NCBI RefSeq assembly: GCF_002777965.1
Contig: NZ_NGVR01000017.1
Location: forward strand, 186,001-250,000
Source of the DNA: Proteus columbae
GTDB taxonomy: Bacteria; Pseudomonadota; Gammaproteobacteria; Enterobacterales; Enterobacteriaceae
Direction: 5' to 3'
DNA length: 64,000 nucleotides
Shown here: piece by piece, positions 55,271 through 64,000 of the stretch
Numbering within the stretch: position 1 is the stretch's first letter
Layout: every line of letters starts with the position of its first letter
The notes under the pieces: generated by a model
What the model saw: the letters and a program-made list of their open reading frames with translations, nothing else
What the model was told of the DNA's origin: nothing
Databases searched by the model: none
Position numbers and translations under genes: made by a program

Positions 55271-56713
55271 TTATCCTAGCCAAGTGACTGCGATAACACT
55301 GGATGCAAAGGACATCACAATCAGTATTCCAATCACAATTTGCATTGCCATAGGAACAGGTTGCCCTTGTGCAACTTCTGTACTTGGTTTGCCAGGAACA
55401 ACACGACCAAACCAGTAGATAAACCAAGTGAAGCTAGCCACAGATTCAATCAGTACTAGCACCATAATTGGTGTCATCACCCAGAAAACACTCGACAGTT
55501 CAAAACCTGCGGCAAAAATTGGGAATTTACTAAAAAAGCCATTCATTGGTGGAACACCTGCGATTGCCAGCGCGGCAACACAGAAACCCACACCCAATAA
55601 TGGATATTTATTAATTAATCCTTTTAAGCGAGGCAACATACGAGTACCACAGCTATAACTCAGCGCACCTGCAACTAAGAAGAACAAGCTTTTAGCAAAG
55701 GCATGGTTAAAGATATAAGCAATACCGCCTTCAAACGCTTCACGCGGTCCAAAGATAGAAATAGATAATGCAAGGAAGATATAAGAGAGCTGAGTGATGG
55801 TTGACCATGCTAACAGGCGTTTCATATCTTTTTGTGGCAGATACATCATAAATCCATAAATCAACGTGATAACCGCCATGGTAATACCCACCCAACCAAT
55901 AAGATGAGGAACATCACCACCTGCTGACATAATCGCACGAGCAAAGATATAAACGCCAACTTTTACCATTGACGCAGCGTGTAAGTAAGCACTTACAGGT
56001 GTTGGAGCTTCCATCGCATCAGGTAGCCAAGCTTGTAGTGGTAATTGAGCTGATTTACCCCAAGCAGCAAAGAGAATTCCCCCAAACACAATCAGTTTGG
56101 TTGGCTCATCTAAGGTTGCAATTGCGGTTAATTCAAATGTACCCGTACTCACAAACAAGGTTGCAGCTGCGAGATAAAGACCGATTGAAGCAACGTGAGT
56201 GATCAACAACGCTTTCATTGCTGAGCGAAGCGATTTTTCAGATTGATAGTAGCCGATTAATCCCCAAGAGCATCCCCCTGTGATTTCGAAAAACAGGAGT
56301 TGACCTAAAATAGTCGATGAAAGGACTAAACCCGCCATTGCACCAATAAAAATCAGCAAGAAGGCATAATAGCGACGAGTACCATCATGTGGATGCTCAC
56401 GGTTGCCATTGGTTAGATAGCCAGTAGAGTAAAAACTCACCAACAATCCTAAGAACACAACAGCGAAAGCAATCAATGTACTGACACGATCAATGGTAAA
56501 ACCAAAGAGCGCTACATCACCATATTGTACTAGCGTAATTGTGGTATCGACTTTACCTTCAGCGAGGAACTGCCAACCTAAAACAACCGTTCCTAATGTG
56601 GCTAATAAAGCAAACAGTGTACATAACCACTTCGCCATCCGATTTGGCATTAAGGACGTAATCAACGCCCCCGCAAATGGGATGAGTAAGGTCGCAAGAG
56701 CTATATTTTCCAT
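55271..56713 (-). CDS. hyfD: Hydrogenase membrane subunit HyfD
   Basis: The 480-residue antiporter-like subunit starts MENIALATLLIPFAGALITS as in E. coli HyfD. An ATG 9 bp upstream is also possible because AGGAG lies close to both. Core motifs are FEITGGCSWGLIGYYQSEKS, GKSAQLPLQAWLPDAMEAPT and NHAFAKSLFFLVAGALSYSCG. It is part of the proton-translocating arm with HyfB and HyfF. Confidence 0.94.
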   Translation of the reverse strand: MENIALATLLIPFAGALITSLMPNRMAKWLCTLFALLATLGTVVLGWQFLAEGKVDTTITLVQYGDVALFGFTIDRVSTLIAFAVVFLGLLVSFYSTGYLTNGNREHPHDGTRRYYAFLLIFIGAMAGLVLSSTILGQLLFFEITGGCSWGLIGYYQSEKSLRSAMKALLITHVASIGLYLAAATLFVSTGTFELTAIATLDEPTKLIVFGGILFAAWGKSAQLPLQAWLPDAMEAPTPVSAYLHAASMVKVGVYIFARAIMSAGGDVPHLIGWVGITMAVITLIYGFMMYLPQKDMKRLLAWSTITQLSYIFLALSISIFGPREAFEGGIAYIFNHAFAKSLFFLVAGALSYSCGTRMLPRLKGLINKYPLLGVGFCVAALAIAGVPPMNGFFSKFPIFAAGFELSSVFWVMTPIMVLVLIESVASFTWFIYWFGRVVPGKPSTEVAQGQPVPMAMQIVIGILIVMSFASSVIAVTWLG

Positions 56714-56728
56714 TGTAATCATCGCTCC

Positions 56729-57679
56729 TTATAGACCAGTTAAATAGAAAACAAGAGCCAGTGCCGCAACACCGAATCCTAGCCATGTCACATGGTGAGT
56801 CAGTAAGAAGCGACCACGCGCTAAACTGTTTTCAACCAATGACGCTAATACAAACACCACTAACAATTTTACTGCCATTAAAACTAACGCAATGAGCAGT
56901 GCAATAAAGGTGAATTCTGTTGCTTTACCAAAAGGAATAAATATGGCTAAAAACAGTTCAGCCACTACCACTTGTTTTAAACCAAGACCCAGTTTCACCA
57001 TGGCAAAACCAGAGCCTGAATACTCAGTTAATGGCCCTTCTTGTAACTCTTGCTCAGCTTCAGCAACGTCGAATGGCATTTTGCCCATTTCGATAAATGC
57101 GGCAAAAGCACAGGCTAATAAAGCTAATAAAGTAGCCGTTGGTGATACCCAACCTTGAGCAAGCGTTGCACTAATGGTGCCGACGTTGGTTGAACCCACA
57201 ATTAAAGCCACTACAATCAGTGATAACACTAAAATAGGTTCTACTAACACACCCAGAGTTAATTCACGGCTTGCACCAATACCAGCAAATGGGCTTCCTG
57301 AATCCAGACCAGATAAAGAGAAGAAGAAACGATAAAGTGCAAACAGATAAATCAGTGCGATTAAATCTGCCGCACCCGCAAACAGTGACGTTGCGGTAAA
57401 GACAGGCAGTGCCATAGCAACCACCAGCATGCTGCCGAGTAACACATAAGGCATCACTTGGAAGATCACGCCAGATTGCTCAGGCGCCACAGATTGACGT
57501 TTAAATAACTTAAAGATATCTCGATAATCTTGCAAAATTCCAGGACCTTGACGCGAATGCATCTTGGCGCGAATTGTGCGCGAAATACCTGTACATAATG
57601 GGGTTATCGCTAACAAAAAGAGTGCTTGTATTAGTGCGAATATACCCATCATTAACGTAGGTGTTTCTTGGAAAGTCAT
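56729..57679 (-). CDS. hyfC: Hydrogenase membrane subunit HyfC (NuoH-like)
   Basis: The 316-residue protein is the NuoH-type subunit joining the hydrophilic and membrane arms. It has MHSRQGPGILQDYRDIFKLFKRQ near residue 40 and FIEMGKMPFDVAEAEQELQEGPLTEYSG near residue 190, both family signatures. Eight spans are predicted. It lies between hyfB and hyfD with short spacers. Confidence 0.95.
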   Translation of the reverse strand: MTFQETPTLMMGIFALIQALFLLAITPLCTGISRTIRAKMHSRQGPGILQDYRDIFKLFKRQSVAPEQSGVIFQVMPYVLLGSMLVVAMALPVFTATSLFAGAADLIALIYLFALYRFFFSLSGLDSGSPFAGIGASRELTLGVLVEPILVLSLIVVALIVGSTNVGTISATLAQGWVSPTATLLALLACAFAAFIEMGKMPFDVAEAEQELQEGPLTEYSGSGFAMVKLGLGLKQVVVAELFLAIFIPFGKATEFTFIALLIALVLMAVKLLVVFVLASLVENSLARGRFLLTHHVTWLGFGVAALALVFYLTGL

Positions 57680-57691
57680 AAGTCCCTCTCC

Positions 57692-59707
57692 TTACGCTGC
57701 GATGATTAAAAGCAAGATGACCAGCGCTGCGACAACGTATAGACAATAGAGTCTGAAATCCCCGCCTTGTAGGCATTGGATACGTTTTGCAAAACGTTGG
57801 ATACCACGAACCAGAGGATAAATAATGCGTTCATCCCAGAATGGTTCGACCTTTTCAGCACCGAGCTGTGTTTTATTAAAACTACGAGACAGCAATGGAG
57901 ATGGATCAAGTTGTTTACGCATACGATAAAGTGGTGCAAACATGCTACGTAATGCTTGAGTAAAACCACCTGCTGACACTGCCATATCCTTTTCCCACAC
58001 ATAACCACACGCCCAAGGATCACCTTTACGACGAAACGCAGGTTGATTGCCTTTTAGGCCGAGGTAAATCAGGAATGGGATAAGCGGTAGAGCAATTAAT
58101 AAAACAAATGTTAATGCTGGAGAGAACATTGCTTGTGATGCAGTATCAGGAACAAGCATTGAGCCTTGAGCCACAGTTAATGCGCTGGTTTCGCTAAGAG
58201 ACATTGCAATATTAGCAATAATTGGTGCAACAAAAGCGGCACCCACACCTAACACAACACAAAAAAGCGCTAATAAACCCATCGCAATTGTCATGGGTAG
58301 TGGTACTTCTTTTGCTTTTGTTGCTTGCTCACTACGAGGGCCACCACAGAAGCTAACACCATAGACTTTAACGAAACACATTGCCGCTAATGCCCCTGTA
58401 ATTGCCAGCATAATTATGGCAATAGGACCACTTAAGCGCATCACAAAGTTACCTTCGTAACTCATCGTGAATAGAGACTGATAGGTATACCATTCACTTA
58501 CAAAACCGTTTAATGGTGGTAACGCTGAAATCGCCATACAACCAATTAAGAATGCTGTTGCAGTGTAAGGCATCAGTTTGGCTAACCCACCCATTTTATC
58601 CATATCACGAGTGTGAATTTGATTAATAATCGCGCCAGCACCGAGGAATAATAATCCTTTGAACACCGCATGGTTTAATAAGTGATATAAAGCACCTAAC
58701 AGGCCAAGTGCAGCGATAACAGGATGATCTGTTGCCATGCCGACCATACCGACACCAACACCCATTAAAATGATGCCGATATTTTCAACGGTATGCCATG
58801 CAAGTAAACGTTTTAAATCGTGCTCTGCTAATGCGTACATAACACCTAATACAGAAGAAACTGCACCGAATGCAAGGACAACAATTCCCCACCACATTTC
58901 AGTGGCGCCCAATAAATCGATACCGACTTTGATTATCCCAAAGATACCAATTTTGACCATCACACCTGACATTAATGCTGATGCATGTGAAGGTGCTGCG
59001 GGGTGAGCTTTTGGTAACCAACTGTGTAATGGCAACATACCGGCTTTGGCACCAAAACCAAAGAAGCCCAATAAGAACACCACAGAGGCCATTGCAGGAG
59101 AAAGAGAGAGTTGACGGAATGAATCAAAATCAAGGCTACCACTTTCACGCCACATCAAGAAGAAGGCAATCATGATCAACACGGAGCCTGCGTGAGCAAT
59201 AAAAAAGTAAAGTAAACCTGCATGAATAGATTCGTCATCTTGGTCAGCAATAACTAAGAACCAAGAAGCCAGTGACATCATTTCGAATAGGATAATAAAG
59301 TAGAACGCATTATCCATCACCACTAAGCCAACCATAGAAGCAATAAACAGATTCATAAAGAATCCCATGCTCCAAGCGCCACGGCCTTTATATTCTTGCA
59401 CATAAGCAAGAGAATAAAGCGCACATACGCTGACTAGTAATGAAATAACGAACACCATAAAGGCGCCTAACATATCCATGCGCACCACAAAGGCGGCAAA
59501 ATCGAAAGGCCCTGCGACGGTAAATGTAGCGATTTCACCACCAAAAATAACCGGTAATGCACTTAAAATACCTAAGACACCACCAATGATTGCGCTGATC
59601 CCTGAAATAAGGATTGCCAACCCTTCCTGTTTTTTTAAAAACAGTGCAATAACGCCACCAACAACATACAGGATGACTGACCACAGCAGTAACTGAAGAG
59701 GTTCCAT
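57692..59707 (-). CDS. hyfB: Hydrogenase membrane subunit HyfB
   Basis: The 671-residue NuoL-like subunit has the length of E. coli HyfB. Core motifs are FEMMSLASWFLVIADQDDES near residue 145, GFGAKAGMLPLHSWLPKAHPAAPSH near residue 215, and HLLNHAVFKGLLFLGAG near residue 345. A C-terminal extension (GDPWACGYVWEKDMAVSAGGF onward) is also found in HycC/HyfB. It starts one base after hyfA. Confidence 0.95.
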   Translation of the reverse strand: MEPLQLLLWSVILYVVGGVIALFLKKQEGLAILISGISAIIGGVLGILSALPVIFGGEIATFTVAGPFDFAAFVVRMDMLGAFMVFVISLLVSVCALYSLAYVQEYKGRGAWSMGFFMNLFIASMVGLVVMDNAFYFIILFEMMSLASWFLVIADQDDESIHAGLLYFFIAHAGSVLIMIAFFLMWRESGSLDFDSFRQLSLSPAMASVVFLLGFFGFGAKAGMLPLHSWLPKAHPAAPSHASALMSGVMVKIGIFGIIKVGIDLLGATEMWWGIVVLAFGAVSSVLGVMYALAEHDLKRLLAWHTVENIGIILMGVGVGMVGMATDHPVIAALGLLGALYHLLNHAVFKGLLFLGAGAIINQIHTRDMDKMGGLAKLMPYTATAFLIGCMAISALPPLNGFVSEWYTYQSLFTMSYEGNFVMRLSGPIAIIMLAITGALAAMCFVKVYGVSFCGGPRSEQATKAKEVPLPMTIAMGLLALFCVVLGVGAAFVAPIIANIAMSLSETSALTVAQGSMLVPDTASQAMFSPALTFVLLIALPLIPFLIYLGLKGNQPAFRRKGDPWACGYVWEKDMAVSAGGFTQALRSMFAPLYRMRKQLDPSPLLSRSFNKTQLGAEKVEPFWDERIIYPLVRGIQRFAKRIQCLQGGDFRLYCLYVVAALVILLLIIAA

Positions 59708-59708
59708 A

Positions 59709-60329
59709 TTACTTCCGCTCCTGTGTCAAAGTAGATAAATCGTCAAGACTCGTAATGGGTTCCATCACTGAGCCTAAGCGACGCGTTTTCATCTGCTCTT
59801 CAAGTTTGTCTTCTTCAACCAAATGCAATGCATCGGTTGGACATACGTTGACACAAGCAGGGCCTTCATCAGAGAAAGCACATAAATCACATTTCACTGC
59901 GATTGCGCGGATACCCACATTCCATGCAAGAAATGGGTTGGTTGTTGGAAGGCTTGCTGGCACATCCGCCAACATTTCTTCAGGCACAAAGTGTTCAAAA
60001 ACAGCCGGTAAGTTAACGGGTTTACTGCCTGATGGTGTAATTGCACCAAAAGGACAAACCAGACCACACAACTTACAGCCAATACACAGGCTCTCATTAA
60101 GAAAGATCATATTATCTTCATGAGTGATGGCATTGACTGGGCACACACGAGCACAAGGAGCATCCTCACAGTGCCGACAAAGCATCGGTGCTGTCTGATC
60201 CTCCACTTTTACCACTGTAAGACGCGGATGCGCCTGTAAACCCACAGCTTGGTGAACTTCTGAACAAGCTGCCATACAGGTATTACACCCTATGCATCGT
60301 TGTGGCTCTGCAATTACAAAGCGATTCAT
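59709..60329 (-). CDS. hyfA: Hydrogenase 4Fe-4S subunit HyfA
   Basis: The start at MNRFVIAEPQRC follows GGAGG and aligns with E. coli HyfA; an ATG 9 bp earlier sits on the ribosome site. The 206-residue protein has four ferredoxin motifs: CIGCNTCMAACSE, CRHCEDAPCARVCP, CIGCKLCGLVCP and CDLCAFSDEGPACVNVCP. It carries electrons to the hydrogenase from a donor such as formate dehydrogenase, which is not encoded in this window. It is the first gene of the operon. Confidence 0.95.
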   Translation of the reverse strand: MNRFVIAEPQRCIGCNTCMAACSEVHQAVGLQAHPRLTVVKVEDQTAPMLCRHCEDAPCARVCPVNAITHEDNMIFLNESLCIGCKLCGLVCPFGAITPSGSKPVNLPAVFEHFVPEEMLADVPASLPTTNPFLAWNVGIRAIAVKCDLCAFSDEGPACVNVCPTDALHLVEEDKLEEQMKTRRLGSVMEPITSLDDLSTLTQERK

Positions 60330-60391
60330 TCGCCACATCCTCCGAGAAAAACGTTTAACAGCATTACTGTCGTCAATTTTTCTTTAGATAA

Positions 60392-60407
60392 AGCATTTTT
60401 CATGCCA
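60392..60407 (-). promoter_or_regulatory. Sigma-54 promoter of the hyf operon
   Basis: TGGCATGAAAAATGCT has the GG-N10-GC spacing that defines sigma-54 promoters and matches the TGGCA-N-TGC pattern. A start near 60381 would leave a leader of about 50 nt before hyfA. FhlA/HyfR-type activators act on such promoters. Confidence 0.75.
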
Positions 60408-60469
60408 AAAGAGGATTCGATTTATTTATGATAAAAATCATTAAGATAGAAATACAGGAAGGGACTTAG

Positions 60470-60499
60470 AATGACGTATCGACAATAATGACGTTGACA
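60470..60499. promoter_or_regulatory. Direct repeats upstream of the sigma-54 promoter, candidate activator site
   Basis: AATGACGTATCGACA (60470-60484) and AATGACGTTGACA (60487-60499) are adjacent direct repeats about 65-90 bp upstream of the -24 element, a position used by sigma-54 enhancer proteins. No regulator gene is in the window. Confidence 0.4.
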
Positions 60500-61207
60500 C
60501 TTAACCAGAGTGTAAGAAAGGAAATGAGACAGATAAAACAGATTTATTCTACTTAATTGGCTTTAATGAACATTAAGACTCGAACACCAGAATATTTGAT
60601 AGAATTTTATTCAGAGTTAGCAATTATTTTATTTCAGAATTAAAGATATTAACTTTTAATGACTCTATTAAACTAAATAATAATCTAGTTAACTATCCAA
60701 TTATAACTATTTAGTAATGGAGATTTGATAATAAAGAAGAAAAAAGAAAAATGAGATTTTATTTAAAAAACACTAGCTTTGTTAATATTTATTATAGAAT
60801 AAAAGAGAAGATGAGAAAAATAAAAGAGATATATCAAAGTAAGTGTCTATATTGAAAGGGTTTCCCTAGTACAACTAAAATATAAAATAAAGATCAATAA
60901 TATTACAGGATTAATGTTTTTATCTATACTCTTCAATATCTCTTAAAGGAAAGTCAAAATAACTTAAATAAATATTGCTGTGGATTATCTTTACCAAAAC
61001 AACCTACAAACTTATTTTAAGAAAATGGTTATTTTTTACCAATTCCAATATTGAATATAACATTCTATTTTGGCATCAGAGATAATGAAGGGATAAATAA
61101 ATCAGAAACAAAATAATAACACAGAAAATTAAATAATGCAGTAATACAAATCGCTCAATTTTTTAGAAAGAAAATACTGTCTATTAATCAACATTTATAA
61201 ATTAAAA

Positions 61208-61245
61208 TAAAAAAATACCGCAGATATTTAACATTATCTGCGGTA
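61208..61245 (-). terminator. efp terminator
   Basis: TACCGCAGATA and TATCTGCGGTA form an 11-bp perfect stem over 8 nt and run into a T7 tract on the minus strand. Confidence 0.88.
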
Positions 61246-61292
61246 ATTATTTATTGTGCTTAACGTTTCACTCAGTAAAATAATCTATGCGA

Positions 61293-61859
61293 TTACTTTA
61301 CGCGCGATACGTATTCACCTGAACGAGTATCAACTTTGATAACTTCACCGATTTGTACAAACAGTGGAACTTTAACAACCGCACCAGTGCTTAATGTTGC
61401 TGGTTTGCCACCTGTACCTGCGGTGTCACCTTTCAGGCCTGGATCAGTATCAACGATTTCTAATTCAACAAAGTTTGGTGGAACAACAGCGATAGGACGA
61501 CCATCCCACAGTGTTACGATACACTCAGCTTGGTCAATCAGCCATTTAGCGTTTTCGCCAACGGCTTTCTCGTCTGCTGCTAATTGTTCGAAAGTTTCGT
61601 TGTTCATGAAATGCCAGAACTCACCGTCGTTATACAGGTAAGTTAAATTGATATCCATGACATCAGCACCATCTGCTGAATCAGTAGATTTAAATGTTTT
61701 TTCCAGTAATTTGTTAGAAATCAGTTTACGCAGACGCACACGAGCAAATGCCTGACCTTTACCTGGTTTAACAAATTCACATTCAGTAATGACGGCTGGC
61801 TCGCCATCTAACATGATTTTAAGACCTGAACGAAAATCGTTGGTATTATAAGAAGCCAT
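61293..61859 (-). CDS. efp: Elongation factor P
   Basis: EF-P relieves ribosome stalling at polyproline. The 188-residue protein begins [18 protein letters not shown] and has the modification loop VKPGKGQAF with Lys34, the site of beta-lysylation. The C-terminal GEYVSRVK end is as in E. coli. It is divergent from epmB, whose product supplies the beta-lysine, with starts only 44 bp apart. The autotransporter spacer in this window has Pro-rich units, though mostly single Pro or Pro-Pro pairs. Confidence 0.97.
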   Translation of the reverse strand: MASYNTNDFRSGLKIMLDGEPAVITECEFVKPGKGQAFARVRLRKLISNKLLEKTFKSTDSADGADVMDINLTYLYNDGEFWHFMNNETFEQLAADEKAVGENAKWLIDQAECIVTLWDGRPIAVVPPNFVELEIVDTDPGLKGDTAGTGGKPATLSTGAVVKVPLFVQIGEVIKVDTRSGEYVSRVK

Positions 61860-61903
61860 GAATATCCTCTAACTTTTTTAATTTAAAATGGCATAGCCAA
61901 AAA

Positions 61904-62932
61904 ATGGCACACATTGTAACTCATAATCACCCCACCAGAGAAGTCTGGTTAACACAACTCGCGCAGGCAATCAGTGATCCTGTTGAATTACTCCAACTTT
62001 TAGCGTTGGAACATCACGCTGATCTCCAAAAAGGGGCTCAGGCGCGACGGCTTTTTCCGCTACGGGTTCCCCGTGAATTCGTTGCACGCATGAAAAAAGG
62101 CGATCCTAACGATCCATTACTTTTACAAGTATTAACTGCAAATGCTGAATTTACCATAACACCGGGATTTTCTACGGATCCGTTAGATGAGCAACAAAAT
62201 GCGGTGCCAGGTTTATTACATAAATATCAGAATCGTGCATTGCTTCTGGTCAAAGGTGGTTGCGCTGTCAATTGTCGCTACTGTTTTCGTCGTCATTTTC
62301 CCTATGAAGATAACAAAGGAAACAAAGCGAATTGGCAAAAGGCAATAGAGTATATCAAAAATAACCCAAAACTCGATGAAATCATCTTCTCTGGAGGCGA
62401 TCCTCTTATGGCGAAAGATGATGAGCTTGATTGGTTGATAACACAATTAGAGGCTATCCCTCATCTTAAGCGCTTACGTATCCACTCTCGTTTACCTGTG
62501 GTTATCCCTGCGCGTATTACTGACACGCTTTGCAAACGCCTGCAACAGTCACGCTTGCAAAATATCATGGTATTACACATCAATCACGCCAATGAAATTG
62601 ATGATGCATTAAGAGAAGCTTGTTCAAAGCTAAAAAATGCTAATGTCACTTTATTGAATCAAGGTGTGTTATTACGAGGTGTCAATGACAGTGCTGAAGT
62701 CCTTGCGGATTTAAGTCGCGCACTATTTGATGCTGGTGTTATGCCGTATTACTTACATGTTCTAGATAAAGTGCAAGGTGCTGCTCACTTTATGGTGCCA
62801 GACAGTGAAGCAAGAGACATTATGAAAGCACTAATGAGCTTAGTGTCAGGTTATATGGTACCTAAACTCACGCGTGAAATTGGGGGCGAACCTAGTAAGA
62901 CGTTGTTAGATCTTGGGTTACGCCAGCAATAA
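61904..62932 (+). CDS. epmB: EF-P-(R)-beta-lysine synthase EpmB (lysine 2,3-aminomutase)
   Basis: EpmB isomerises alpha-lysine to beta-lysine for transfer to EF-P Lys34. The 342-residue radical SAM protein has the cluster motif CAVNCRYCFRRHFPY near residue 120, IIFSGGDPLM and RIHSRLPVVIPARIT, and the PLP lysine region MVPKLTREIGGEPSK near the C-terminus. The start codon lacks a clear purine-rich ribosome site, and a tiny ATG-GCA-TAG frame sits 16 bp upstream. Confidence 0.96.
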   Translation: MAHIVTHNHPTREVWLTQLAQAISDPVELLQLLALEHHADLQKGAQARRLFPLRVPREFVARMKKGDPNDPLLLQVLTANAEFTITPGFSTDPLDEQQNAVPGLLHKYQNRALLLVKGGCAVNCRYCFRRHFPYEDNKGNKANWQKAIEYIKNNPKLDEIIFSGGDPLMAKDDELDWLITQLEAIPHLKRLRIHSRLPVVIPARITDTLCKRLQQSRLQNIMVLHINHANEIDDALREACSKLKNANVTLLNQGVLLRGVNDSAEVLADLSRALFDAGVMPYYLHVLDKVQGAAHFMVPDSEARDIMKALMSLVSGYMVPKLTREIGGEPSKTLLDLGLRQQ

Positions 62933-62949
62933 TAAATAGCACAAAAACA

Positions 62950-62998
62950 AAAAAGCTGTAGCTCAATTCAAATAGATGAAGTGACTACAGCTTTTTTA
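62950..62998. terminator. Terminator between epmB and yjeI
   Basis: AAAAGCTGTAG and CTACAGCTTTT form an 11-bp stem over 23 nt, with T-runs in both directions for the convergent genes. Confidence 0.82.
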
Positions 62999-63039
62999 TC
63001 TATTAGCAGACTAATAAATGGTGAATAAATTAAACGCCC

Positions 63040-63384
63040 TTATTGGCATTTATAAACTTGTCCACTCATTTTGCTATCTAATGGTGCAAAGCTATCAACA
63101 AAGCTACCTGCGCCAGTACCAACGTTAAAAATAACGTTACCACCCATTGCTGCTGCTTTGTTACGTAGATCGTTAGCAGCACCTCGCAGTGATTGGCTTT
63201 CAGTACGGGAACCTGATAACCAGTTATTTTGAACACCTGTCACTGTTCCTAATAATTGGCATTCACTGCCTGGTTGCGTATCAGTGATTTGTACCTGTGA
63301 GCCCGCAGTGCTTAATGTGTTTGTTGCAGAACAGCCTGCTAGTAACAACGCTGCAGCAGCTCCCAATAACAATTTAATTCGCAT
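63040..63384 (-). CDS. yjeI: DUF4156 lipoprotein YjeI
   Basis: The 114-residue protein begins with a lipoprotein signal MRIKLLLGAAAALLLAGCSA; the lipobox LLAGC gives a lipidated cysteine at residue 18. The mature part holds GSECQLLGTVTG and LRNKAAAMGGNVIFNVG, typical of DUF4156 envelope lipoproteins. The residue after the lipid Cys is Ser, which predicts outer-membrane sorting. The function is unknown. In E. coli yjeI also lies near epmB and efp. Confidence 0.9.
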   Translation of the reverse strand: MRIKLLLGAAAALLLAGCSATNTLSTAGSQVQITDTQPGSECQLLGTVTGVQNNWLSGSRTESQSLRGAANDLRNKAAAMGGNVIFNVGTGAGSFVDSFAPLDSKMSGQVYKCQ

Positions 63385-63709
63385 GATCCCCTCATTTATT
63401 TGAGTGTCCGTTTAGTCACGACAACAATATACCTTGTCATCCCTATTATGCGCAAAAATAAATCATCATTACTATCTCACATTAGCCAATAGCCTTAAGA
63501 TATTATTTTCGCTTTAAACTTATTTTAACGTACAAATTCAGCTTTGAGATAGACAAAGCAATAGTGCCTCTATTCTACACCGCTTTTATGCTTTTAAAAC
63601 GATCTGACCTATTTTCAGCCTACACAGTGCGAGAATGAACACACAATTAGTTCATTTTTTAAAAAATCTTCAGACAGCAAACGACTATCTGAAGATAATA
63701 TTGACCAAA
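63385..63709. other. Gene-free region upstream of yjeI
   Basis: These 325 bp hold the yjeI promoter region and the terminator of the next gene. No ORF was seen. Confidence 0.5.
63658..63696 (-). terminator. Terminator of the antiporter gene
   Basis: ATCTTCAGA and TCTGAAGAT pair over 13 nt and run into TTTTT on the minus strand, 14 bp after the stop. Confidence 0.8.
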
Positions 63710-64000
63710 TTAACTCAAATGATGATTCAGTGCTTCTTCTTTTAAATCTAATTCATGGCGTAAACGATGAAAAATATGCTCGCTAATATGACGTGATTTA
63801 CGTAACTGCTGTAATGTATCGCGCTCTATTTTTAACGCACTGCGCGACAACTGACGCTCCATGCTAAACAAACGTTTTAGATCAAGCGCCCCTTCTTGCA
63901 CACTGTCTTCACTATCAAGACGACGGCTATAAATTTCTAATAAATGTGAACCAGCCTCATTGCGTAGTGACATCTCATCAAGATCTTCACAAGGTTGGTT
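63710..64000 (-). CDS. C-terminal end of a CPA1-type Na+/H+ antiporter (truncated by the window edge)
   Basis: The frame is open to the last base of the window (NQPCEDLDEM upstream of the first internal Met), so this is the 3' part of a longer gene. The visible 96 residues form a charged helical tail: LFSMERQLSRSALKIERDTLQQLRKSRHISEHIFHRL and RHELDLKEEALNHH. This pattern is found in the cytosolic tail of bacterial CPA1 Na+/H+ antiporters of the YjcE/NhaP group. The membrane part is outside the window, so the family is inferred from the tail only. Confidence 0.65.
   Translation of the reverse strand, partial: NQPCEDLDEMSLRNEAGSHLLEIYSRRLDSEDSVQEGALDLKRLFSMERQLSRSALKIERDTLQQLRKSRHISEHIFHRLRHELDLKEEALNHHLS

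Larger units (their letters stand above)
60330..61292. other. 963-bp gene-free region between hyfA and efp
   Basis: It holds the sigma-54 promoter, the direct repeats and the efp terminator. The rest (60500-61205) is extremely AT-rich with no ORF; it may be a bendable, IHF- or H-NS-bound upstream region for hyf, or host an unseen small RNA. Confidence 0.5.

Overview
This window reads as chromosomal DNA of a low-GC enterobacterium of the Morganellaceae, most likely Proteus. The basis is strong AT bias, protein sequences close to but clearly diverged from E. coli, E. coli 99-minute and efp/yjeI synteny in a rearranged order, ERIC-family repeats, and a hyf hydrogenase operon next to a nickel/peptide-type ABC operon. 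The species cannot be fixed from the sequence alone. Most of the content is housekeeping. Accessory insertions are two toxin-antitoxin loci, a tandem ERIC array, an autotransporter and a small sugar operon.

Layout. 0-3.2 kb: a partial ROK sugar kinase, an unusual glycoside-hydrolase-like protein and an MFS transporter in one operon. 3.3-6.2 kb: a group II PLP decarboxylase behind a 680-bp AT-rich control region, then a small periplasmic protein. 6.3-12.4 kb: the deoCABD operon with a CRP pair like E. coli deoP2, and a CNT nucleoside transporter, which together import and break down nucleosides. 12.7-17.6 kb: yjjV, yjjU, an OsmY-like BON protein and prfC, with four 125-bp ERIC copies just after the prfC stop. 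17.9-19.8 kb: an abiE type IV toxin-antitoxin pair with two palindromic operators. 20.3-22.7 kb: rimI-holD diverging from rsmC, then two tRNA-Leu(CAG) genes.

22.7-30 kb: a small membrane protein behind a strong Fur box, a GNAT/YjbB operon, phoA with a near-exact Pho box, an exported Fes-like siderophore esterase with its own Fur box, and a prlF-yhaV toxin-antitoxin pair with twin palindromic operators. 30-36 kb: an exported TPR/DUF218 protein, then nadR-radA-serB diverging from smp. 36.4-42.3 kb: yjjI-yjjW, a glycyl radical enzyme and its activase, here separated from the deo genes they adjoin in E. coli, followed by a 1119-residue autotransporter with a 15-residue Pro/Glu/Lys repeat.

42.4-48.6 kb: a five-gene ABC importer and a WaaH-like glycosyltransferase. 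49-60.4 kb: hyfABCDEFGHIJ plus a hycI-type protease on the minus strand behind a sigma-54 promoter; this is a complete membrane-bound hydrogenase module with its large-subunit protease. 61.3-64 kb: efp diverging from epmB, which modifies EF-P, then yjeI and the end of a Na+/H+ antiporter gene.

I found no phage, transposase, integrase or CRISPR array. The least described items are the ROK/GH-like/MFS operon, the repeat-bearing autotransporter, YjjI-YjjW away from deo, the Fur-box small membrane protein and the ERIC array in the prfC 3' region.
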